A stretch of 64,000 nt of DNA from Mucilaginibacter sp. (GTDB taxonomy: Bacteria; Bacteroidota; Bacteroidia; Sphingobacteriales; Sphingobacteriaceae): assembly GCF_025359345.1 (NCBI RefSeq), contig NZ_JANYGQ010000002.1, forward strand, positions 1 to 64,000, written 5' to 3'. The notes below the pieces were generated by a model, which saw only the letters and a list, made by a program, of their open reading frames with translations, was not told where the DNA came from and ran no database searches. Made by a program: the position numbers and the translations under genes. This document shows positions 17,991 through 25,094 of this stretch, piece by piece (the stretch's first letter is position 1; every line of letters starts with the position of its first letter).

Positions 17991-18167
17991 ATGGCAAAAT
18001 ATTCAGAAAAAGCAGGAGAAAAAGTTGAAAAAACCATGCACGAAATGAATGAAGGCAAACTTAAAAGCGGCAGCGGCCAAAAAGTAACCAGTAAAAAACA
18101 AGCTATCGCAATAGGTTTGTCTGAAGCACGTAAAGAAGGGGCGAAAGTGCCGAAGAAGAAAGGGTAA
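17991..18167 (+). CDS. Small basic DUF6496-type protein
   Basis: A 58-residue gene. The protein starts MAKYSEKAGEKVEKTMHEM, contains KLKSGSGQKVTSKKQAIAIG and ends KVPKKKG. The Lys/Gly-rich make-up and the KQAIAIGLSEAR segment match the small DUF6496 family common in Bacteroidota and soil bacteria. Similar sequences resemble histone-like or plasmid-stabilisation-associated small proteins, so nucleic-acid binding is plausible but unproven. It is intact, divergent from the AI-2E gene and followed by a palindromic element. Confidence 0.8.
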   Translation: MAKYSEKAGEKVEKTMHEMNEGKLKSGSGQKVTSKKQAIAIGLSEARKEGAKVPKKKG

Positions 18168-18182
18168 GTTTTAAAAACATTC

Positions 18183-18293
18183 TCATTGCGAGGGACGAAG
18201 CAATCGCGAACTATGCAGATCTACCCTGTAAAGTTCGCGATTGCCGCGCTTCCCGAAATAAATTCGGGACAGGCTGTTCCTCGCTCGCAATGA
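18183..18293. repeat. Palindromic element, family A copy 2 (short subtype, interrupted)
   Basis: TCATTGCGAGGGACGAAGCA begins the left arm and CTCGCAATGA ends the right arm; inner arms GCGAACT/AGTTCGC also pair. The right arm is split by CCCGAAATAAATTCGGGAC, itself a small hairpin, as if another repeat had landed in it. It is at a convergent junction. Closest relative: 58953-59045. Confidence 0.8.
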
Positions 18294-18306
18294 CAAAAAT
18301 GATCAG

Positions 18307-19284
18307 TTACTTTCCCGTAAACGCGTCCAAAATATCCATTAGCAGAATGGCCTCATCAATTGAACAAGGGTTTGGCCCTTCACCATTAAAATAAGCAACA
18401 ATCTTTTCAATCATCGGATGTTGGATGTTTTCGGGATGTGTGAAATTAAGCGTTTGCTCATCGTCATCCGTTTTCCAGTTGATGAAAGTGCCAAAAAACG
18501 GGAAGGTGATTTTTCCTTTTGTGCCAACTATTTCACAGGAATCGGTTATCTGGTTTTCTGCAACATTAAAGCACCACGAACCATTTACAACCACGCCGTT
18601 TTTAAACAATATTTGCCCGCTCACATGGTCATCGGCCGGGGTATTGCCGCCCTGGTTAAGTGAGAAGCCAAAGTACCTCTCCGGTTCGCCAAAATACAAC
18701 AGCATTAAATCAAGTTGGTGGGGGGCAAGGTCGTGAAAATAGCCGCCGCCTGATAGCTCCGGGTGCACCCGCCAGTTGCTCACTACATCAACCGCCGAGC
18801 CAGGCCGGTGGCTTTTCCACATCCGTATTTGCACGGTGCGCACATCGCCAATCAGCTTGCTTTCCAGCAATTGCTTCACCTTTAAAAACATCGGCAACCC
18901 ACGGCGGTAGTGTGCAACCGTTAACTTCTGGTTAGGGTGCTGTTTTACTGCTTCGGCAATTTGCCGGGCTTCGGCGGCGTTGCGGGTAACAGGTTTTTCA
19001 ACATAAACATTGAATCCTTTACCAAGTGCAGTTATGGCATAGGGAGTATGCGAGGCAGGAGGAGTGGCAATGTAAATCGCATTAATGCGGTTATCGGCCA
19101 TCAATTCATCGGCATCGCTGTACCAGGTGCCAACACCGTGGCGTTGCGCATAATCCGCTGCTTTTTCGGCATCGCGGCGCATAACTGCTACAAGGCTGCT
19201 GTTTGCTACTTTGTTAAACGCCGGCCCGCTTTTTTTTTCGGTTACGTTGCCGCAGCCTATAATTCCCCAGTTTACTTTAGACAT
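18307..19284 (-). CDS. Gfo/Idh/MocA family oxidoreductase
   Basis: A 325-residue NAD(P)-dependent dehydrogenase. The Rossmann motif is WGIIGCGNV near the N-terminus, the EKPV cofactor/catalytic motif is near residue 95, and the C-terminal domain contains GGGYFHDLAPHQLDLM with the conserved Asp and His. Members oxidise or reduce sugars, inositols and related compounds; the exact substrate cannot be read. There is no signal peptide, so it is cytosolic. It follows the aldo-keto reductase gene on the same strand across a 90-bp repeat-filled gap, so joint sugar metabolism is possible. Confidence 0.88.
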   Translation of the reverse strand: MSKVNWGIIGCGNVTEKKSGPAFNKVANSSLVAVMRRDAEKAADYAQRHGVGTWYSDADELMADNRINAIYIATPPASHTPYAITALGKGFNVYVEKPVTRNAAEARQIAEAVKQHPNQKLTVAHYRRGLPMFLKVKQLLESKLIGDVRTVQIRMWKSHRPGSAVDVVSNWRVHPELSGGGYFHDLAPHQLDLMLLYFGEPERYFGFSLNQGGNTPADDHVSGQILFKNGVVVNGSWCFNVAENQITDSCEIVGTKGKITFPFFGTFINWKTDDDEQTLNFTHPENIQHPMIEKIVAYFNGEGPNPCSIDEAILLMDILDAFTGK

Positions 19285-19298
19285 ATCATTGTGAGAAG

Positions 19299-19376
19299 AA
19301 TCAAGAAATCAAGAGTCAAGAACCAAGCGAAGAATAACCTTCCTATCTTGGTTCTTGATTCCTGGCTCTTGATTTT
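19299..19376. repeat. Word repeat with inverted arms (TCAAGAACCAAG units)
   Basis: TCAAGAGTCAAGAACCAAG on the left and CTTGGTTCTTGA on the right pair over 12 bases. It runs into the last codons of the aldo-keto reductase gene. The same words occur inside lpxK (47685-47740) and upstream of the cation efflux gene (55298-55409). Confidence 0.7.
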
Positions 19377-20364
19377 ATTTTAATATTTCTTCGATTTTTC
19401 CTAATTCCTCCGTCGAAAACACGATATTATCCAGGCACTTCAACGAATCAGCTAATTGCTCTGGCCGACTGGCGCCAATTAACACAGATGTTACCCGGTT
19501 ATCTTTTAATAACCACGACAGTGCCATTTGTGCCAGCGTTTGCCCGCGCTGCACGGCAATATCGTTCAACCTTTTTATCTGGCTAATGCGTTCTTCCGTT
19601 ACCTGGCTCTCTTGCAGAAAACCTGTAGCCTTCGCCGCACGCGAATCGGCAGGGATGCCGTGCAGATATTTATTGGTTAATAATCCTTGTGCCAAGGGTG
19701 AGAATGGGATGCAACCCACACCGTCTTTTTCCAATACATCCAGCAGACCGCCTTCAACCCAGCGCTCAAACATGGAGTATTTAGGTTGATGAATAAGGCA
19801 TGGCGTGCCCAGTTTTTTTAGTATGCTGATGGCTTTATCGGCCTCATCTGCAGGATAGTTTGATATACCTGCATACAATGCTTTTCCCTGGCGAACTATC
19901 AAATCCAGCGCGCCCATAGTTTCTTCCAGCGGGGTTTCCGGGTCGGGTCGGTGGTGGTAAAATATATCCACATAGTCGAGCCTCATGCGTTTTAGGCTTT
20001 GGTCGAGGCTTGACACCAGGTACTTCTTTGAGCCCCAGTCGCCATAAGGACCGTCCCACATGGTGTAGCCTGCCTTGCTTGATATAATTAACTCATCACG
20101 GTAGCCGCGAAAATCTTCATGCAATAGTTTTCCGAAGTTTTCTTCGGCCGATCCCGGAGGCGGGCCGTAGTTGTTAGCTAAGTCGAAATGAGTGATGCCG
20201 CTATCAAAAGCCAGGTGCAAAATTTTGCGGAAGTTTTCCTCCACATCAACACCGCCGAAGTTGTGCCACAAACCCAGCGAAACAGCCGGTAGCTTAATTC
20301 CGCTTTTTCCGCAGCGGCGGTATTGCATGTTTTTGTATCTTTCAGATGAGGGTAGATAAGTCAT
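19375..20364 (-). CDS. mgrA: Aldo-keto reductase, L-glyceraldehyde-3-phosphate reductase type
   Basis: A 329-residue NADPH-dependent reductase of the AKR14 (MgrA/YghZ) type. The start MTYLPSSERYKNMQYRRCGKSG matches the family. Catalytic residues are in DLANNYGPPPG (Asp and Tyr), SSKAGYTMWDGPYGDWGS (Lys) and YVDIFYHHRPDP (His). The C-terminal cofactor loop is VLIGASRPEQL. The E. coli enzyme reduces L-glyceraldehyde 3-phosphate and methylglyoxal, suggesting detoxification here too. Confidence 0.88.
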   Translation of the reverse strand: MTYLPSSERYKNMQYRRCGKSGIKLPAVSLGLWHNFGGVDVEENFRKILHLAFDSGITHFDLANNYGPPPGSAEENFGKLLHEDFRGYRDELIISSKAGYTMWDGPYGDWGSKKYLVSSLDQSLKRMRLDYVDIFYHHRPDPETPLEETMGALDLIVRQGKALYAGISNYPADEADKAISILKKLGTPCLIHQPKYSMFERWVEGGLLDVLEKDGVGCIPFSPLAQGLLTNKYLHGIPADSRAAKATGFLQESQVTEERISQIKRLNDIAVQRGQTLAQMALSWLLKDNRVTSVLIGASRPEQLADSLKCLDNIVFSTEELGKIEEILK

Positions 20365-20420
20365 TTGGTTGTTGTTATTTGAACGCTAAAAGTAATATTT
20401 TTTGAGAAGAAAGTAGACGT

Positions 20421-20542
20421 TGTCTGAATCAGAATTTACAGGATTTAAGAATTGTCAATATGCGATCGACGAGCGTAATAAAATAACATGCTAATCTTTT
20501 AATTCTGCTAATTCCAGAATTTTGAAAATTCTGATTCAGACA
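20421..20542. repeat. Palindromic repeat, family B copy 1
   Basis: TGTCTGAATCAGAATT and AATTCTGATTCAGACA are perfect 16-base inverted ends, with TACAGGATTTAAGAATT-like words inside. The right end abuts the folC stop codon. A shorter copy with a perfect 16-bp stem is at 42362-42405. Confidence 0.8.
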
Positions 20543-20543
20543 G

Positions 20544-21851
20544 TTACACCACTTCTGCCACCACAAAAGTACTACCCCCCACAAAAACCAAATCACCTTT
20601 TTCCGCATTTTTCTGCGCAGCTTTCAGCGCTTCCGGTACTGATGAGTAAGCTTCGCCATCCAGGCCAAAGCCTGCAGCTTTCAGCCATAGTGCTTTAGCG
20701 TCAAGTCCGCGGGGAATGTCCGGCCGGCAAAAGTAATAGCGTGCTTTAGTGGGTAAAATCGTTAATATTTTACTGCTGTCTTTATCATTAACCATTCCAA
20801 GTACAAAATGAAGTTTGTTGTACTTCACAGCGGCAATATTTTGCAGTACTTCCTGCATACCTTCTGGATTGTGCCCGGTGTCGCAAATGGTTAATGGATT
20901 TTTGCTCAAAACCTCCCAGCGTCCATGTAACCCGGTGAGGGTTTTTACCTGGCCTAACGCGGTCGTTAAGTGTTCGTCGGTTATATTATATCCCAGCAAA
21001 CGCAATTCATCAACCGCGCAAAGCACCGTTTTTATATTTTTAAGCTGATAGGAACCGGTTAGGTCAAGTCTGAAGTCTGAAGTCCGAAGTCCGGAGTCTG
21101 ACGTCGGAATAACCTGAACAGCTAAAAATTCATTCAAATTATCTTCTGCATTATGCCTGCCAACCTCTGTATTCCAAACATTAGAGGCAAAGCGAATCTG
21201 TGCACCTTCCAAAGCAGCTTTGTTTGTGAATACATCTGCAATCTCCTCCTGGTATTCCCCAATAACAACCGGTGTACTGGGCTTAATAATCCCCGCTTTT
21301 TCGCCTGCAATTAACCGCAGCGTATCGCCCAAAATGTTCATATGGTCCCAACCAATATTAGTAACGATGGATAGGAGCGGGGTAATTACATTAGTAGAAT
21401 CCAGGCGTCCACCCAGGCCCACTTCAACAATGGCAATATCGACCTGTTCTTTTGCAAAAACATCAAAGGCAAGCGCCACCGTCATTTCAAAAAACGACGG
21501 CTTTATTTCGTCAAAATCGGCAGTATGGGCCTCTACAAAATCAATTACCGTTTGCTCGCTGATCATTTGGCCGTTTATACGGATGCGCTCGCGGAAATCT
21601 TTTAAGTGTGGTGATGTATATAAGCCGGTTTTATAGCCGGCAGTTTGCAAAATAGCTGCCAGCATATGCGATGTGGAGCCTTTGCCATTAGTGCCGCCCA
21701 CATGCACACTTTTGAATTTATGCTGTGGATTATCTATCCGCTTTAACAGCTCAATGGTATTGGTTAAATCAGCTTTATATGCCGATGCGCCGTCGCGGGT
21801 AAAAAGCGGTAGTTGGCTGTAGAGGTATTGGATGGTTTGCTGGTAGTTCAT
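20544..21851 (-). CDS. folC: Bifunctional folylpolyglutamate synthase / dihydrofolate synthase
   Basis: A 435-residue Mur-ligase-type enzyme that adds glutamate to folates. The ATP loop is VHVGGTNGKGSTSHM (about residues 48-62). VEVGLGGRLDSTNV and NIGWDHMNILGDT are conserved substrate and metal sites, and the C-terminal domain has ICDTGHNPEGM. Near residues 250-262 lies TSDSGLRTSDFRL, which is a translated word repeat rather than conserved protein, yet the frame is intact. The start is the ATG right next to another word repeat. Confidence 0.92.
   Translation of the reverse strand: MNYQQTIQYLYSQLPLFTRDGASAYKADLTNTIELLKRIDNPQHKFKSVHVGGTNGKGSTSHMLAAILQTAGYKTGLYTSPHLKDFRERIRINGQMISEQTVIDFVEAHTADFDEIKPSFFEMTVALAFDVFAKEQVDIAIVEVGLGGRLDSTNVITPLLSIVTNIGWDHMNILGDTLRLIAGEKAGIIKPSTPVVIGEYQEEIADVFTNKAALEGAQIRFASNVWNTEVGRHNAEDNLNEFLAVQVIPTSDSGLRTSDFRLDLTGSYQLKNIKTVLCAVDELRLLGYNITDEHLTTALGQVKTLTGLHGRWEVLSKNPLTICDTGHNPEGMQEVLQNIAAVKYNKLHFVLGMVNDKDSSKILTILPTKARYYFCRPDIPRGLDAKALWLKAAGFGLDGEAYSSVPEALKAAQKNAEKGDLVFVGGSTFVVAEVV
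21064..21106. repeat. In-frame word repeat within folC
   Basis: GTCTGAAGTCTGAAGTCC and related AGTCCGAAG units. Read on the minus strand it adds about 13 residues just before the conserved LTGSYQ strand. Confidence 0.65.
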
Positions 21852-22006
21852 GGTTCATAGTTGATAGTTCATAGCAACTATCGCAAAAGCAAAGCAAATG
21901 TATATAATTGTAGATTATGGTTGATAGGTATATCGGAACTAACAGGCAATTATACACTGGAGCTTGCAACTAATGACGCTGCTATGAACTATGAACCATG
22001 AACTAA
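21849..22006. repeat. Inverted word repeats (TGAACTATGAACCATG) between tonB and folC
   Basis: CATGGTTCATAGTTGATAG at the folC start and CTATGAACTATGAACCATG at the tonB end are opposed copies about 100 bases apart. They overlap the folC start codon and the tonB stop codon. Confidence 0.65.
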
Positions 22007-22809
22007 TCCACCTTAAACCTAAAAGTATACTGTCCCTTTTGGTTGCCAGAGGCCTGGCTTGATGAAGTGAATTTGGTGTTTTTTATAGCGTCAACACAGC
22101 TTTGTATCAGGCTGAGCTCGGCCCTGGTTTTGCTGCGGTTATAATTAGCTGATATTACGCTGCCTGTTGGGTCTACCACAAAGTCAATTACTACCACACC
22201 TGGTACGCGGTGGATATTCTGCGGATCTGGCGCGCTAACAAATGTCCAGTTAGGCATACTGAGTCCATTACCCGAGCCGCCAGGTCCATAATTATCACTT
22301 AGTGTTGAACCATTTTTGCTTCCCTGGTTGCCCGGCGTTGTTGTTGTGCCGTCGCCCTCGCCGGCACCTTTGTTAGTTGCACCCTTGTATAAAGCGTTTT
22401 GGTTAACTGCGGCTTTTACCGCTGGTTTGTTCGGTTGCGCTACCGATACATTGTTCGGCTTTTTAGATTTTGCCGCAACTTCCGGGGCATCCTCCGTATT
22501 TTGGGTAACTACATCTTTATCGCTATTTTCAACCTGTGTTTTTTGCTCGGTAGGAGGGGCGGGGGTTACTTTATCGGGTTGTTGCTTGTTGGCTTTTTCG
22601 GCAACCGAAGGTTCCTCCATGCTTGCCTGGTTGGTTCCCGAGCCTTCGTCAACGGTGCCATAATTTACAAGTATCCCACCCGTGCCATCGTCCGTTTTTG
22701 GTGGGCTTATAAAAACAATAAAATAGCACAAAGCCATTACCACACCAAGTATAATACCCGTTAGTAAAAATGCTTTGGGATAATTATTTTCTTCTTCCTG
22801 AATTGTCAT
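22003..22809 (-). CDS. tonB: TonB-like energy transducer
   Basis: A 268-residue protein: short cytosolic N-terminus, one membrane helix (about residues 13-34), a long Pro/Lys/Thr/Gly-rich periplasmic linker, and a C-terminal domain from about 190 (VPGVVVIDFVVDPTGSV ... FTSSSQASGNQKGQYTFRFKVD). This is the TonB layout that carries proton-motive energy to outer-membrane proteins. The C-terminal domain is of the shorter, TolA/TonB-like kind common in Bacteroidota. It is the last gene of a likely operon after exbD, with a hairpin-forming repeat in the 66-bp gap. Confidence 0.82.
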   Translation of the reverse strand: MTIQEEENNYPKAFLLTGIILGVVMALCYFIVFISPPKTDDGTGGILVNYGTVDEGSGTNQASMEEPSVAEKANKQQPDKVTPAPPTEQKTQVENSDKDVVTQNTEDAPEVAAKSKKPNNVSVAQPNKPAVKAAVNQNALYKGATNKGAGEGDGTTTTPGNQGSKNGSTLSDNYGPGGSGNGLSMPNWTFVSAPDPQNIHRVPGVVVIDFVVDPTGSVISANYNRSKTRAELSLIQSCVDAIKNTKFTSSSQASGNQKGQYTFRFKVD

Positions 22810-22813
22810 TGTT

Positions 22814-22869
22814 CATGGTTGATAGTTGATAGTTCATGGCCTTTTTACCATGAACTATGAACCATAAGC
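22814..22869. repeat. Word-repeat hairpin between exbD and tonB
   Basis: CATGGTTGATAGTTGATAG with TTCATGG on the left and CCATGAACTATGAACCAT on the right fold on each other. It might tune tonB expression within the operon. Confidence 0.6.
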
Positions 22870-22875
22870 TATTAA

Positions 22876-23274
22876 CTATTTCGCTACCGTTGCCAGCACC
22901 AGCTTAATGTTCAATTTTTGTGCCACGTCCATTACCGATACCACGTCCTGTATGGCTACGGTTTTATCAACGCTTAACACTATAGTTAACTCTGTGGTCA
23001 GCTTTTTATAGCCGCCCAATACAGTTGGCAAATCGGTTACTGCTACCGATTTTTTATCAACGGTATATTGTAAATTTTTGTCTATCGAGACATTAACTGT
23101 TTTCTTCGAAATTGATTTTCCCGATGACGATTTTGGCAGCAGCAACTTTACAACGTTGGGATTGGTTACTGTTGATGCAATAAGGAAAAACAAAAGCAGG
23201 AAAAACATAATGTCGTTCATTGCCGAGGTATGTACCTCGGCCGAAGCTCCCCTGTGCCGTTTTCTTAAATTCAT
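22876..23274 (-). CDS. exbD: ExbD/TolR biopolymer transport protein
   Basis: A 132-residue protein with one membrane helix (about 22-38) preceded by Asp21 in MNDIMFFLLLFF, the conserved proton-carrying aspartate of ExbD/TolR. The periplasmic domain follows, with VDKTVAIQDVVSVMDVAQKLNIK at the end. It overlaps exbB by four bases. Together they form the inner-membrane proton motor for the tonB product. Confidence 0.92.
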   Translation of the reverse strand: MNLRKRHRGASAEVHTSAMNDIMFFLLLFFLIASTVTNPNVVKLLLPKSSSGKSISKKTVNVSIDKNLQYTVDKKSVAVTDLPTVLGGYKKLTTELTIVLSVDKTVAIQDVVSVMDVAQKLNIKLVLATVAK

Positions 23275-23981
23275 TTGCTCGGTTCTTCTAACAGGTCAAT
23301 AAATTCAATGGCGTCTGTCTCCAGCCTTAATATTACCTTATCAACCATCATATTTAAAATGTGGTAGCATACATAGGCTACTATACCAACAAACAAACCA
23401 CCTGCCGATGTTACCATCTTTACATAAAGACCGCCCGATATGGCGCCCATGCTGATGTTATCTGTTTTCGAGATATCATAAAATATTTTGATAACCCCGT
23501 ATATAGTACCCAAGAAGCCAAACATAGGTGCAATACCGGCAATGATACCTAATATACCTATGTTTTTTTCCAGCTTTGATACTTCCAGTTTGCCCACGTT
23601 TTCAATGGCGCCTTCAATATCTTTAATGGGGCGACCAATACGCAGCAAACCCTTTTGCAGCATGCGGCCAAGCGGCGTATTGCTGTTGCGACAAATGGCT
23701 ATTGCCGACTCAAGGTTCCCGGTTACTATGCTCGACCGTACCTGCAACATCAGGTTCGACTCATTTTTTGAGGCATTACGTATAGTAAAATACCGTTCAA
23801 AAAATATCACGAGGCCCAAAATTGCCAGTATCCCTATCGGGATCATGATTACACCGCCACTTATCAGCAAGTCGCCAAAACGCAGCTCCTGTGGTGGGGT
23901 AACCTGGCCTGTCCGGCTTAGTGAATCAACAACTTTGTGTGCGGTATCGGCTACTTGTGCCTGTATGAGTAATAATGTCAT
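23271..23981 (-). CDS. exbB: MotA/TolQ/ExbB proton channel protein
   Basis: A 236-residue protein with three membrane helices (about 38-58, 140-165, 180-205). It has the family core LGIIAGIAPMFGFLGTIYGVIKIF and GGLYVKMVTSAGGLFVGIVAYVCYHIL. It forms the stator of the Ton motor with ExbD. The N-terminal 35 residues look like a signal-like segment with a spacer, as in many Bacteroidota ExbB proteins. It lies 3 bases after the HU-SPOR gene's stop and overlaps exbD. Confidence 0.92.
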   Translation of the reverse strand: MTLLLIQAQVADTAHKVVDSLSRTGQVTPPQELRFGDLLISGGVIMIPIGILAILGLVIFFERYFTIRNASKNESNLMLQVRSSIVTGNLESAIAICRNSNTPLGRMLQKGLLRIGRPIKDIEGAIENVGKLEVSKLEKNIGILGIIAGIAPMFGFLGTIYGVIKIFYDISKTDNISMGAISGGLYVKMVTSAGGLFVGIVAYVCYHILNMMVDKVILRLETDAIEFIDLLEEPSK

Positions 23982-23984
23982 CCT

Positions 23985-25034
23985 TTACTGGTTAATTTGA
24001 ATTATATATGAATCCTGGGGAATTTTACCGGCTTTTACCAAAACATTCTTTGCCGCTTCGGCAGCATCGGGTGTTGTAAATGTTCCTACAGATATTTTAA
24101 AACGGGTGCCAGGGGCCTCTTTTTTTGACAATACTTTAACATCGTCGATATTTTTCGCCTTAAATTTCTGCGCTTCTGCATTTGCGCGCCATTCAGTTTT
24201 AGAGCTGGTTGCGATTAAATCAAAACGAACGTGTTTGGCCGTGTCGACCACTGGTGCTACAGGTGTAGCGGCTTTAGTAACAGTATCTTTAACAACAGCT
24301 GGTTTCTTAACTGTGGTAGTATCGGCTTTAACCTCGTGCCTGTAAACCGGCACATCAGCATCTGTTTTTCCGGTAATACGGTGGTAAGCAGTGCCAATTT
24401 TATCGAACACTTGAGGATAGAACTTATAAACGCCAAACGCAGCTAAAGCAAGGGCTGTTACAGCAATTAAAATAATCATCCAAATACTTAGCCCTCTTTT
24501 GCGTTCAGCCTCTTCTTCAAAATAAGGCTCGTCTACCACCGGTTGAACTGGCTTTGGCTGTGGTGACGCAGTAGCAGCAGCCGGATCGGTAAGCAATGGC
24601 TTTGTGTATTGGTCGTTTATTGTTTGGCCCTGTTTAAAAACAGTTAACGGCGGGTAGCCATAAAAGGCAGGGTCGTCGGTAATTTTTTCGTTTGCTTTAA
24701 AAACAAGCTGGTCCTGGGCGGTATAAAAAAGGCCAAGGTCGGCAAAAAGATATTTACCTGTTAGCGCCTGTTCTTTAAGCTTGGCAACAAACTTCTCGGC
24801 AAAGTATTTTGATGAAGCCAGCGAGATGTTCTTTTTATCCGCAACATATTGCGTAAAAACATCATCGTCCTTTGGCTGCGGCACAAACTTTACCCGGTGG
24901 TAGGGCGGGTAAAATTTACTGTCCTTATCATTGTAAAAACCATTTACACGCTCGCGTACAAAATAGCCAAGGCCCGGCACGCTTACCTCTTCGTACTGTG
25001 CCAGTAATTCACTTAAATAATCGGCTAAATTCAT
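23985..25034 (-). CDS. HU-CCDC81-like and SPOR domain membrane protein
   Basis: A 349-residue protein. The N-terminal 135 residues hold two HU-like (CCDC81-type) units (MNLADYLSELLAQYEEVSVPGLGYFVRE..., then a second around 60-130). One membrane helix is at about 187-208. A Thr/Val/Pro-rich linker follows, and the C-terminus (about 275-349) is a SPOR domain ending APGTRFKISVGTFTTPDAAE... SPOR domains bind denuded peptidoglycan at division sites. So the HU part is cytosolic and the SPOR part periplasmic. Its place between the barrel gene and exbB suggests a link between cell wall and the Ton motor. Confidence 0.8.
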   Translation of the reverse strand: MNLADYLSELLAQYEEVSVPGLGYFVRERVNGFYNDKDSKFYPPYHRVKFVPQPKDDDVFTQYVADKKNISLASSKYFAEKFVAKLKEQALTGKYLFADLGLFYTAQDQLVFKANEKITDDPAFYGYPPLTVFKQGQTINDQYTKPLLTDPAAATASPQPKPVQPVVDEPYFEEEAERKRGLSIWMIILIAVTALALAAFGVYKFYPQVFDKIGTAYHRITGKTDADVPVYRHEVKADTTTVKKPAVVKDTVTKAATPVAPVVDTAKHVRFDLIATSSKTEWRANAEAQKFKAKNIDDVKVLSKKEAPGTRFKISVGTFTTPDAAEAAKNVLVKAGKIPQDSYIIQINQ

Positions 25035-25094
25035 CGCGCTAAAAGTACGGTTTATTATAAAATATCAAAAACCTGTCTGCCCGACAGGCAGAGC

